A model generated the notes under the pieces. That model saw nothing but the letters and a program-made list of their open reading frames with translations, had not been told where the DNA came from and did no database searches. This document shows positions 17,869 through 25,504 of a DNA stretch of 64,000 bases, piece by piece. Each line of letters begins with the position of its first letter. Within the stretch, counting starts at the first letter, position 1. The DNA is taken from contig NZ_CP137338.1 of assembly GCF_044923475.1 (NCBI RefSeq), forward strand, positions 3,100,001-3,164,000. The letters are read 5' to 3'. The translations under genes and the position numbers were made by a program. This DNA is from JAAURS01 sp044923475 (lineage in GTDB: Bacteria; Cyanobacteriota; Cyanobacteriia; Thermosynechococcales; Thermosynechococcaceae).

Positions 17869-19218
17869 ATGAAAGCCCTGAAAATCTTACGACGCCCCCA
17901 CTGGAAACAGCATATCCGCGACAACGCTTACCAGGCTGATGCGTTGAGCGATGCCCAGCAAAAATACTGGGTTGAGGCACTCCCGCAGCCCTTTGCGATT
18001 CAGTTCGATACCCAGGAGGAAACGGCGATCGCCCGAGCCACTGAGCGACTCTGGGCGATGTGTATTGAATTTTTGGACTGGTTTTTTACAGAAGAAGTAC
18101 CGGGAGAGGTAGATCGACGCTTAGCGCTCCTGAAAATTCGGCCTGACTATTGGGCTGCCATCAAACAAAGCTGGGATCGGGTTGAGCCTGTGGAGGATTT
18201 GACCCTCATGACCCGGTTTGACCTGGTGGTCAACGAAACGGGAGCCATCAAACTCATTGAAATTAATGGCGAAACGCCCTTATTGGGCGCAGAAACGGTT
18301 TACCAATGGAATTGGTTCGTCGATTATTGCCGCAACTATCAAAACAGCGCGTTGCCCCTACCGAGCGATGCCAGCCAATTTAATGAGTTTTGGGAGCAGA
18401 TTGCGGGGCAATGGCGCTGGATCGTGGAGGCTTATCACCTCAAGGAAACGGGCATTTCCTTTCTGGTCGATGAACGGCTCGAAGAAGACCTCGAAATGGC
18501 GATGCAGCTGATTCAAATTTTGCACGACGAGGTCGATCCTGACATCTATACGCAGGTGGTCTATCTGCGGGGGCTAGAGGATGACAGGGGCACGCCCATT
18601 CAGCGCGGGCTAGGGCTAGATGAAGACGGATATTTTGTCGATCACGTCAACGATCGCATTCCGGTGCTGTGGAAAATGTACGACTGGTCGGATCTCCAGA
18701 ACGATATGGCGAATGCGGGATGCACTGAAGCGTTAGCCCAGCGCTTAGAACAGGGAGATGTAAAGGTTTTAGAACCCCTTTGGAAGCAGGTGCTGTCCAA
18801 TAAGGGGGCAATGGCGCTGATGTGGGAACGGTTTAAGAACTCGGAGTATCGCCCCTATTTACTAGAAACTTACTTTGACAGTGATGTATCCCTCGAAGCG
18901 ACGAAGTTGATGCTGAATATGCATGTCAAAAAGCCCCTCCTTGGCATGGAGGGCGTCGGCACGTCCATTGATGTAGGCATGGGCGCCGTGGAGCAGCGGC
19001 CTGCGATGGGCTACGGCACCGAGGGCTATATTTATCAAGAATATATCGAGTTACCCCAGGCTTTTGGCTATCACTACGTGGTGGGGAGTTGGGTCATTAA
19101 TGATGAGCCTGCCGGAATTATTTTGCGGGGCGATACCTCTCGCATTACGGGTCGGCATTGTTCGATCGTTCCGCACATCATTTCCAATGATGGGCTGTAT
19201 ATTTCTGCATCAGCCTGA
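17869..19218 (+). CDS. glutathionylspermidine synthase family ATP-grasp protein (YgiC-like)
   Basis: 449 residues. It has family hallmarks: RFDLVVNETGAIKLIEINGETP (ATP-grasp loop with Glu and Asn), GISFLVDERLEEDLEMA, NKGAMALMWERF, KPLLGMEGVGTSIDVG, and YIYQEYIELPQAFGYHYVVGSWVINDEPAGIILR near the C terminus. The amidase domain of true glutathionylspermidine synthase is absent, so it belongs to the synthetase-only group, which probably ligates an amine to a peptide-like or thiol substrate. It is translated immediately after the YgiB-like lipoprotein and before a di-iron protein. Substrate in cyanobacteria is unknown. Confidence 0.85.
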   Translation: MKALKILRRPHWKQHIRDNAYQADALSDAQQKYWVEALPQPFAIQFDTQEETAIARATERLWAMCIEFLDWFFTEEVPGEVDRRLALLKIRPDYWAAIKQSWDRVEPVEDLTLMTRFDLVVNETGAIKLIEINGETPLLGAETVYQWNWFVDYCRNYQNSALPLPSDASQFNEFWEQIAGQWRWIVEAYHLKETGISFLVDERLEEDLEMAMQLIQILHDEVDPDIYTQVVYLRGLEDDRGTPIQRGLGLDEDGYFVDHVNDRIPVLWKMYDWSDLQNDMANAGCTEALAQRLEQGDVKVLEPLWKQVLSNKGAMALMWERFKNSEYRPYLLETYFDSDVSLEATKLMLNMHVKKPLLGMEGVGTSIDVGMGAVEQRPAMGYGTEGYIYQEYIELPQAFGYHYVVGSWVINDEPAGIILRGDTSRITGRHCSIVPHIISNDGLYISASA

Positions 19219-19243
19219 ATTTGCGGCATGTTCAGATAAAGCC

Positions 19244-20068
19244 ATGAAGTCAAACCCTACCCGTCGTCTCTACCTCTGCCAAAACTCTTGGACGCTCGAT
19301 GAGGCGATCGGCCTAGATCGTGTCATTGCCCCCGAATGTCTTGAACGGGTTCCGGCTCGAGTTCTGACAAATTTTCGGCTGTTACTGGCGCGGGATGTGT
19401 ATTCGGAGGGGGATGCCCAAGCGCTGTACGACTATATTTGGGCGCGCAAAGGGGAGATGTCGGATGCTTTTCTGAGTATGCTGAACCTCTGGCTTGCCGA
19501 TGAGCTGAAGCACTATGAAGCTTTGCGTCGGACTTATCGCTGCATTGCGGGGGTGAGCTATGCAGAAATGAATCGCTGTTTTGCAGCCCGCGTCCACGAG
19601 ACGGAACCCATTGAGCGGGTATTAGAAGACGAATTTACGATGCTGGTGACGCTGATGTTTGATGAGATCGGTTCGGTCTATTCCTATCGGCGCGATTTAC
19701 GGGAATATTATTCTCATTTTGATGCTGCGGTGCAGCGGGTCGGTCGCTACTTGGTCCAGGATGAAGGGATGCATTTTCAGAATGCGGCGCGAGTGCTGTT
19801 ATGGGAGCATTCCCATCGGTTACACGAGGTGGAGCCTTTGCTGCAAGACATTGTTGGCCTCGAGAAGAGCTTGAAGCACTACTACAAGACCTTTTTTTTA
19901 GATCACGCCCAGGAGCAGTTTCGGTTTCCGAGCTACTTCAGTCAGGTCATTATTCAGGTCGTTTTGGCCCAACTTGGGTTAGGCGATCGCCCTTCTGCTG
20001 AGGTGCTGCGATCGCTTTGGCAATGGGTGCCGCAGGGCGATGAACTGGTTCCGGTTGGGATGCAATAG
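19244..20068 (+). CDS. ferritin-like di-iron protein of unknown function
   Basis: 274 residues from ATG 19244, 26 bases after the YgiC-like stop. Helical sequence with two ExxH-type iron motifs: ADELKHYEAL (about 85-95) and VQDEGMHFQNA (about 180-190). It also has acidic helix residues in EDEFTMLVTLMFDEIGS, an arrangement typical of four-helix-bundle di-iron oxidases and hydroxylases. No signal peptide. The position suggests it acts with the YgiB/YgiC-like pair. I do not recognise a named family; the di-iron call rests on motif spacing. Confidence 0.65.
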   Translation: MKSNPTRRLYLCQNSWTLDEAIGLDRVIAPECLERVPARVLTNFRLLLARDVYSEGDAQALYDYIWARKGEMSDAFLSMLNLWLADELKHYEALRRTYRCIAGVSYAEMNRCFAARVHETEPIERVLEDEFTMLVTLMFDEIGSVYSYRRDLREYYSHFDAAVQRVGRYLVQDEGMHFQNAARVLLWEHSHRLHEVEPLLQDIVGLEKSLKHYYKTFFLDHAQEQFRFPSYFSQVIIQVVLAQLGLGDRPSAEVLRSLWQWVPQGDELVPVGMQ

Positions 20069-20326
20069 GGGTATGAGCGTGTCAGTCGAAAGGTATTAGT
20101 GCTCCTTCTGAACTTTGTGACCGAAGCTCCGACCTTGGCGATCGCACTTCCAGCACCGCTCTGAATATTAATTGCAGTGTCAGTAGAAACTCCAAGGCAC
20201 GGGACATCGCGCAACCGATCCATTTTTTGAGCTGCTCGACTATGCCAGACACGTAGAGAAATGCAAAAGTATTGACATTGACAGCAAGAAAAGTTAATAA
20301 ATACGACATTCGAAAAAATCCTGAAA

Positions 20327-20587
20327 TTATCCGCCTATATAGCCCAGATAGCGATATAGGCGGATGCGTATTCGCCTATATGCCGAAAATTAGGATATAG
20401 ACGGATGCATCTGCCTATATGACCCAAAAGGCTATTTAGATGGATGCTATCCATCTAAATAGCCAAAACAGAGATATAGATGGACAACTATCCGTCCATA
20501 TGCCAGATTGGACGATATAGGGGGACTGCTATCCGCCTAAATAGCCTACAGGGCGATATGGGTGGATGCTGTCCGTCTATTTAGAGT
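20327..20587. repeat. tandem array of 41-bp imperfect palindromes (six and a half units)
   Basis: Units start near 20354, 20395, 20433, 20474, 20515 and 20556, with a half unit before the first. Each unit is a palindrome of the form ATATAGNNGGAT - few bases - ATCCNNCTATAT, followed by a linker beginning GCC. The unit at 20433 has 13-base arms pairing perfectly (TATTTAGATGGAT). Arms differ between units, yet changes on one side are mostly matched on the other. The array lies between the di-iron gene and the pentapeptide gene and could form the 5' leader of the latter. Confidence 0.85.
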
Positions 20588-20627
20588 TAGACCACTAAGA
20601 ATTCTAAATTTATTGAAGTTTGTTTTT

Positions 20628-21182
20628 ATGAATTCTCAAGAATTACTCAAGCGTTATGCTGTTGGCGAGAGAGATTTCAGTGACGATTCAACTATTTTCG
20701 GTGATGATGACTTGGTTGGGGTTGACCTGAGCGGAGCTAATTTGAGTGGCATTAACTTTGATGTTGCCGACATGAGTCGAATTAACTTGAGTGGAGCTAA
20801 TTTGAGTAGAGCTAGTTTAAGTGAAATTTGTTTGGAAGAAGCCAATTTGAGTGGAGCCAATCTACGCCATGCCTACTTATTCCAATCTGATATGCCCAGT
20901 ACCAATCTGAGCAGTGCTGACTTGGCTGGTGCCTGTTTGAGTTGCGTCACTGCTGCTGGAGTCAACTTGCATAATGCTAACTTGCGAGGAGCCGACTTGC
21001 TAAGTATTGGATTAGGAGGAGCTGATTTGCGAGGAGCTGACTTGAGTAGTGCTACTTTGGAGGGAGCCAACCTGACGAATGCCAATCTGACTGGAGCTAT
21101 ATTGGATGGTACTAATATCGATAAAGTCACTTTCAAAAATACGATCATGCCAGATGGAAGTATTCGGAACAATAACGTTTAA
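20628..21182 (+). CDS. pentapeptide-repeat protein
   Basis: 184 residues from ATG 20628, 40 bases after the palindrome array. A short N-terminal region (MNSQELLKRYAVGERDF) is followed by about 25 consecutive A(D/N)LXX repeats, such as GVDLSGANLSGINF and GANLTNANLTGAIL. These predict a right-handed quadrilateral beta helix of about 130 residues. No signal peptide, so cytosolic. Such proteins are abundant in cyanobacteria and mostly without known function; nothing here points to topoisomerase protection. Confidence 0.88.
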   Translation: MNSQELLKRYAVGERDFSDDSTIFGDDDLVGVDLSGANLSGINFDVADMSRINLSGANLSRASLSEICLEEANLSGANLRHAYLFQSDMPSTNLSSADLAGACLSCVTAAGVNLHNANLRGADLLSIGLGGADLRGADLSSATLEGANLTNANLTGAILDGTNIDKVTFKNTIMPDGSIRNNNV

Positions 21183-21383
21183 GACAGATTTTGTACAATA
21201 TTTTTAGTTCAAGTTGCCTTACTGTTCGTGTCTAACTACTCATTGCAGCGGATGGTCGGAACACACGGGTAAGTGGCTTATTTTTCTAGCCACCGCTAAA
21301 TTCGAGGCCGTTAGACTGCTGAAACACGAAAAGCGGGAATATTGCCAGTATTTTGGTCGCCACTGATGGAGAATTCTAGAGCG

Positions 21384-21803
21384 ATGAAAATGGAAATATT
21401 TCGCACTCTCAAATTCAGTCAAGCATGGATGGAGTTAGGAATTATCACACCAGCCAAATTAAAACAACTCGAAGCTGTGTGGGTTACGGGAGAAGATGCG
21501 AATATAGAGCATTACCGTTGGGGAGCATTTCTCGATTTCATTAAGTTGCAGACATCACTTGATGAAAAGACTGCGATCGCTCTTTATGAATTAGGAGAGA
21601 ACGATCCAGATATTGCTATGGGAGGCTCCATGATGGCTCATGTATTGCAACGAAAAGATTGCCCCAGGAGCTTGCTTGAAAGAGGTGTACAATCTGAAAA
21701 GAAATTTTTGCAAAAGATTGCGAATGAGAAATTAGCTGCCTTGGAGAAATACAATTGCTGGACAGTCGCAGCAGTACGCAGAAAATTTAGTTGCCTAGGT
21801 TAA
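21384..21803 (+). CDS. hypothetical protein
   Basis: 139 residues from MKMEIFRTLKF. Helical, with a central acidic stretch (ALYELGENDPDIAMGGSMMAHVLQRKDCP) and a basic C terminus. I recognise no domain. Codon use looks like that of neighbouring genes. It stands alone between the pentapeptide-repeat gene and a two-gene unit, with a 160-base gap on the left and 35 bases on the right. It may be a fast-evolving accessory protein; function unknown. Confidence 0.5.
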   Translation: MKMEIFRTLKFSQAWMELGIITPAKLKQLEAVWVTGEDANIEHYRWGAFLDFIKLQTSLDEKTAIALYELGENDPDIAMGGSMMAHVLQRKDCPRSLLERGVQSEKKFLQKIANEKLAALEKYNCWTVAAVRRKFSCLG

Positions 21804-21838
21804 GATAAAGGGGCACAGTTGAAGCGAGGTCAAGTCCT

Positions 21839-22114
21839 ATGACAGTTCGACAACGACGGTACAGCAAAGAAGAGCTAGCTCAACGGGGGCAAGAACTCTA
21901 TGAGTCTGGCATTCGACAACAAGTCGAAGCAGGAAATGATGGAAAAATTGTGGCGATCGACATTGAAACCGGAGACTTTGAAATTTCTGACGATACACTG
22001 GTTGCTTCTGATAGATTGCTAGAACGGAATCCCGACGCTCAAACTTGGTTTATCCGAATTGGACATCGTGGGGTTCACCGCTTTGGTTGGCATGGGTTGA
22101 CGACGAAAACATGA
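21839..22114 (+). CDS. small conserved cyanobacterial protein, unknown function
   Basis: 91 residues. The N terminus is basic (TVRQRRYSKEELAQRGQELYESGI), and the rest contains KIVAIDIETGDFEI and WFIRIGHRGVHRFG. Proteins of this form are frequent in cyanobacteria next to small clan AA aspartic proteases. Its stop overlaps the ATG of the protease-like gene (ATGA), so the two are translated together. It may be a partner or regulator of the protease, which is inference from the coupling only. Confidence 0.65.
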   Translation: MTVRQRRYSKEELAQRGQELYESGIRQQVEAGNDGKIVAIDIETGDFEISDDTLVASDRLLERNPDAQTWFIRIGHRGVHRFGWHGLTTKT

Positions 22115-22485
22115 TTACTGGTGTCGTTAATGTAAATGGAGAAGCAATTGTTCGTATAGTTGTGGGTAATTTGGGTAAGCAAAGAGTTGTAGTCAATGCA
22201 ATCATCGATACTGGATATACTGGCTTCCTAACTTTGCCACCATCCACAATCGCAGAACTAAATCTCCCTTGGCGTGGTAGTGAAGAGGGTGTTTTGGGAG
22301 ATGGAAGTACTCAAAGATTTGATGTCTACTCAGCAACAGTCATTTGGGACGGAGAATTTCGCACTATCAAGATTAACGAATCTAATACCAATTCACTGAT
22401 TGGAGTAGGCTTATTGTATGGATATGAAGTCTGCATTAAAACAATTAACGGTGGAATGGTAACAATCAAAACACTTTCTGAGTGA
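22111..22485 (+). CDS. retropepsin-like aspartic protease (clan AA)
   Basis: 124 residues from ATG 22111. The catalytic loop is IIDTGYTGFLTLP at about 31-43, the D-T-G of single-lobed aspartic proteases. LGDGSTQRFDVYSATV fits the following strands, and SLIGVGLLYGYEV fits the hydrophobic-hydrophobic-Gly segment near the C terminus. Such proteins act as homodimers. No membrane anchor. It is translationally coupled to the 91-residue gene upstream. Downstream lies the 3' end of a truncated group II intron on the other strand. Confidence 0.8.
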   Translation: MITGVVNVNGEAIVRIVVGNLGKQRVVVNAIIDTGYTGFLTLPPSTIAELNLPWRGSEEGVLGDGSTQRFDVYSATVIWDGEFRTIKINESNTNSLIGVGLLYGYEVCIKTINGGMVTIKTLSE

Positions 22486-22517
22486 CTGTGATGATTGATT
22501 GACGGGTGTGGGTGTTT

Positions 22518-22893
22518 AATCAGGATAGGGAGAATCCTCACGAATCCCCCCTCCCACACCACCCATCGTGCGACTCCGCAATGGGCGGTTCCAAACTTAA
22601 CTGCTGGACAAACTGACTGACTTCTTGGCATAACCCTGAACGTTCATCCAAAAGTCGCGGATCGAGAGCAATCCTTGTTTTGCTAACCAATCATTGGTCA
22701 TTCCCGTCTGCGTCGCCAACGTTCTCGACAATCGCCCATAACCTTTACGACTAAGACCCGTCAAAATCGCATGGCTACGAGATGTTCCCAGTTTCAATAA
22801 GTTGCCAATGCGCGTCCTCGGTCTGCGCCATTGTTTCCAATAACACATCCATATGTGTCACCTCAGCCACCCATCTAACTCTGAAATCGGCCC
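22518..22893 (-). mobile_element. 5'-truncated group II intron copy
   Basis: About 376 bases closely match the 3' end of the intron at 46544-50161. They cover the last 83 codons or so of the reverse transcriptase (22848-22597, ending AKKSVSLSSS) and the following RNA 3' region through CCTATCC(C/T)GATT. Everything upstream is missing. Such 5' truncation is what incomplete reverse transcription leaves. The truncated end falls inside the 3' end of the hydrolase gene 22875-23435. The fragment is immobile alone. Confidence 0.88.
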
Positions 22894-23435
22894 TCGTATC
22901 GAGCCAGCAACCGCGCGATCGCAACCGCTGCATTCGTCCGCTGCGGACGCTGGCCTCGATCCCACCAGCCCCAGGCTCGATCCGGCGATCGCCACAGCTC
23001 CAAATGCGGCACGCCCGGATCGGCGTAGAACGGATCTCGACCCATTCCCCACCCCTGGCTGCTCCAATGGGTAAAACCGTCGTGACTCAACCGATAAATC
23101 GGAAACGTCCCATAGAGCGGCACGCCCCATCCATCCACAGCCACCAGCGCGCGAACAGTGCCGCCCTGCTGCTGCCACGCCCAAGCCGCCCCGATCGCCC
23201 CCACAACGCCCGCGCTAAAACCCAAAAGCACCAGCGGTTGAGCGATCGGCAAAGATTGATGCAAAAACTGCAAAACGTGGGGTGACGAAAAAGCCCAATG
23301 GCGGGCATCTGGGAAAATATAGGGACGTGGAAGTGCCGCCCTTGAGGGTCCGGGCAACTTTACCGATTGGATTGCGTCCCAAAATGACAGCGTGAGCGCT
23401 GGATCGTGAATGCCAGGGCACAGAATGATAGCCAT
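22875..23435 (-). CDS. alpha/beta-hydrolase-like protein with 3' end supplied by intron fragment
   Basis: 186 residues from ATG 23435. The N terminus MAIILCPGIHDPALT and the nucleophile elbow GFSAG (about residues 72-76) mark a serine hydrolase fold; AVDGWGVPL follows the next strand. It is shorter than usual hydrolases. The last five codons (GRFQS) and the stop are intron-derived sequence, shared with the intron copy at 46.9 kb. The native C terminus has thus been replaced or trimmed. A histidine near the end (VPHLELW) may complete the site. Whether the product is active is unknown. Confidence 0.65.
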   Translation of the reverse strand: MAIILCPGIHDPALTLSFWDAIQSVKLPGPSRAALPRPYIFPDARHWAFSSPHVLQFLHQSLPIAQPLVLLGFSAGVVGAIGAAWAWQQQGGTVRALVAVDGWGVPLYGTFPIYRLSHDGFTHWSSQGWGMGRDPFYADPGVPHLELWRSPDRAWGWWDRGQRPQRTNAAVAIARLLARYEGRFQS

Positions 23436-23619
23436 CAATTATTTATATTGTGAAGGATTTTGGGGCAATCTCAACCCATTGTAAAACAGCCCGAAACATC
23501 ACTCCTAGAGGGGGCAAACCCGCCATCTGTTAAGCAGTAATGCATCCGCTAACACTCCCCTGGGAGGGGATGCTAGGCTGTTGTAAAGCTAAGCTTGAAA
23601 TAAACCAAGAGGAAGCCCT

Positions 23620-24765
23620 GTGGTTACGACTCCAGAAAAATTGCAGACACTAAGCCCCGATCGCGCCATCGATGACCGAGTTGCTGTACTGCTGATGGGC
23701 TATGGTGAAGTTGAAAAATACGAAGACTTTGCCAACTACAACGAAAAGGCCCTGAATTTACTGACAGCTAAATTTGCGCCAGTGCCAACCTGGGTTTATC
23801 CCCCCTTAGCGAAGCTGCTGGCCATGTTCGACCTCCACGAGTGGGGACACACTCACCACAACTTCGTATCGCCCCATAACGCCATTTTCGAGAGGCAAAG
23901 AGCGGGCATCGAAGCCGAGCTCCAAGAAAAATGGGGCGATCGCGTCCAAGTCTTCAAAGCGTTCAATTTCTGCGCGCCATTTTTGCCCAATCAGGTGTTG
24001 GCAGAAATTAAAGCCCAGGGCTTTACCAAACTGCTGATTTATCCGCTGTTGGTGGTGGATTCGATCTTTACCAGCGGCATTGCCGTCGAGCAAGTCAATC
24101 AGGGCTTAGAAGAACTCAGCAATGGGGAAGAACCTTGGATTAGCAGCCTGCGCTATATTCCTTCCTTCTTCGACCAGCCCGACTACATTCAGCTCTTAGT
24201 GGAGCGCACCGAGTCCACCATTCGAGAAACCCTGGGGACTCAGTATCTGCCCTCTCAAGTGGGTATCGTGCTCATGAATCACGGGTGCCCCCACAAAGCC
24301 AAAGGGTTTGTGTCTGGGATTGCCGAAAGTCAAGCCCTCTACGACAAAACCAGAGAAGCTTTAATGTATCGCTACCCGCTGATTTCGGTCGGCTGGCTCA
24401 ACCACGACACGCCGTTGATCGACTGGACTCAGCCCGCTGCCGATAAGGCGGCCCGCAACCTGATCGAGCTGGGCGCTAAGGCGATCGTGTTTGTGCCCAT
24501 CGGGTTTGCGACTGAAAACCACGAGACGCTATTGGACGTCCATCACATCATCCATCAATTAGAAGCCAAACACGATCGGGTCAAATTCGTGCAGATGGAC
24601 TGCGTCAACGACCATCCAGAGTTTTTGGCAATGGCCGCGCGCTGGGCTATCCCGCAAATTGAGGCCCTGCTAGAGGACCCTGCGGTCCGCACGGCCCGCG
24701 AACACAGCCACAGCCACGATGGAGGCCACAGCCACCACCACCATGGCGCAGCGCACCATCACTAA
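23620..24765 (+). CDS. ferrochelatase-family protein with histidine-rich tail
   Basis: 381 residues from GTG 23620, with GAGGAAG about seven bases before. It has the two-lobe class II chelatase pattern. VLLMGYGEVEKYED is near the N terminus. The active-site His lies in VLMNHGCPHKAKG (about 225). The second site is FATENHETLLDV (about 302), matching the ExHxETL region of HemH. The last 22 residues are almost all His, Ser and Gly (HSHSHDGG, HHHH), a metal-handling tail usual in CbiX/cobalt-nickel chelatases rather than HemH. The true ferrochelatase with a CAB domain is at 35140, so this is a paralogue of unknown metal and porphyrin preference. Confidence 0.75.
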   Translation: MVTTPEKLQTLSPDRAIDDRVAVLLMGYGEVEKYEDFANYNEKALNLLTAKFAPVPTWVYPPLAKLLAMFDLHEWGHTHHNFVSPHNAIFERQRAGIEAELQEKWGDRVQVFKAFNFCAPFLPNQVLAEIKAQGFTKLLIYPLLVVDSIFTSGIAVEQVNQGLEELSNGEEPWISSLRYIPSFFDQPDYIQLLVERTESTIRETLGTQYLPSQVGIVLMNHGCPHKAKGFVSGIAESQALYDKTREALMYRYPLISVGWLNHDTPLIDWTQPAADKAARNLIELGAKAIVFVPIGFATENHETLLDVHHIIHQLEAKHDRVKFVQMDCVNDHPEFLAMAARWAIPQIEALLEDPAVRTAREHSHSHDGGHSHHHHGAAHHH

Positions 24766-24778
24766 AGGGAGATTGAGA

Positions 24779-25339
24779 CTAGGAGGCGATCGCCTCCGTC
24801 TCGCTCCTCAAGCGCCGAGCGGTATCGACTAGGCTTTTGGCCAATTCTTCGAGACGCCCTGCCAACTTTGGATCGGTGATGTTGCCCTCAGCGTCAAACG
24901 CCTTCCAAGCTTGACCGATAGCCACCTGCTCGGGAATCATCCAAGCATGAACCCACCGGGTGATAATCCGCAGGTCGTTAAGAGCATTGCTATTGGACTG
25001 CCCGCCCAAAATGCTGATGGCTGCCGTCACCTTTCCAGAGAGTTCCTCAAACCCCATCAGATCCAGCGCGTTCTTGAGCACGCCGCTCACGCTGCCGTGG
25101 TACTCAGGTGTCGCCAAAATCAGGCCATCGGCTTCGCGAACCGTTGATTTGAGATACTCCACATCTGGGTACTCTGGATAAACATCTCCACCATTACAAA
25201 AAGGAAGCCGAAGAACCTGTAAATCTAGCAGCTCGACGCTGGCTCCAAGCCGTTTGGCATTGCCTAAAGCTAACTGCAAAGCCTGCTTTGAGTGAGAACC
25301 GGGACGAAGGCTGCCATTGAGTCCGACAATCCGAATCAT
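24779..25339 (-). CDS. NADPH-dependent FMN reductase family protein
   Basis: 186 residues with a flavodoxin-like fold. The phosphate-binding loop GLNGSLRPGSHS is at 6-17, LPFCNGGDVYPEYPD follows, and LATPEYHGSVSGVLKNALD is the flavin-contacting loop (about 97-115). This is typical of small chromate/azo/quinone-type FMN reductases (SsuE/ArsH-like superfamily). The gene runs convergent to the ferrochelatase-like gene with 13 bases between stops. Cytosolic. Exact substrate unknown. Confidence 0.88.
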   Translation of the reverse strand: MIRIVGLNGSLRPGSHSKQALQLALGNAKRLGASVELLDLQVLRLPFCNGGDVYPEYPDVEYLKSTVREADGLILATPEYHGSVSGVLKNALDLMGFEELSGKVTAAISILGGQSNSNALNDLRIITRWVHAWMIPEQVAIGQAWKAFDAEGNITDPKLAGRLEELAKSLVDTARRLRSETEAIAS

Positions 25340-25504
25340 AACTACAACAAACTCATAACGACTACGTATAAGATAGCAAATCCGATCCCAGATAGTGGGA
25401 TGTACAGTTGTTAGATTGGGCTTCTCTACACTAGGCTTGAGGAGAGGTAACTGTCAGGGCATCGGGCAATTGCTCTCAAGGGTGGACATTGATACTAAAG
25501 CAAA

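Noticed and set aside
20082..20309. Minus-strand frame of 75 codons with a hydrophobic start
   Set aside because: No ribosome-binding site or recognisable domain, and its second half looks like random translation of basic and serine-rich sequence; left out as unsupported.
20327..20587. Palindrome array as a CRISPR locus
   Set aside because: The repeats themselves vary between units and the linkers are only about 12 bases; there are no identical repeats with unique spacers and no cas genes nearby.
20654..21172. Two minus-strand frames under the pentapeptide-repeat gene
   Set aside because: They mirror the repeat on the other strand (LAPLKL-like repeats); codon periodicity supports the plus-strand gene.
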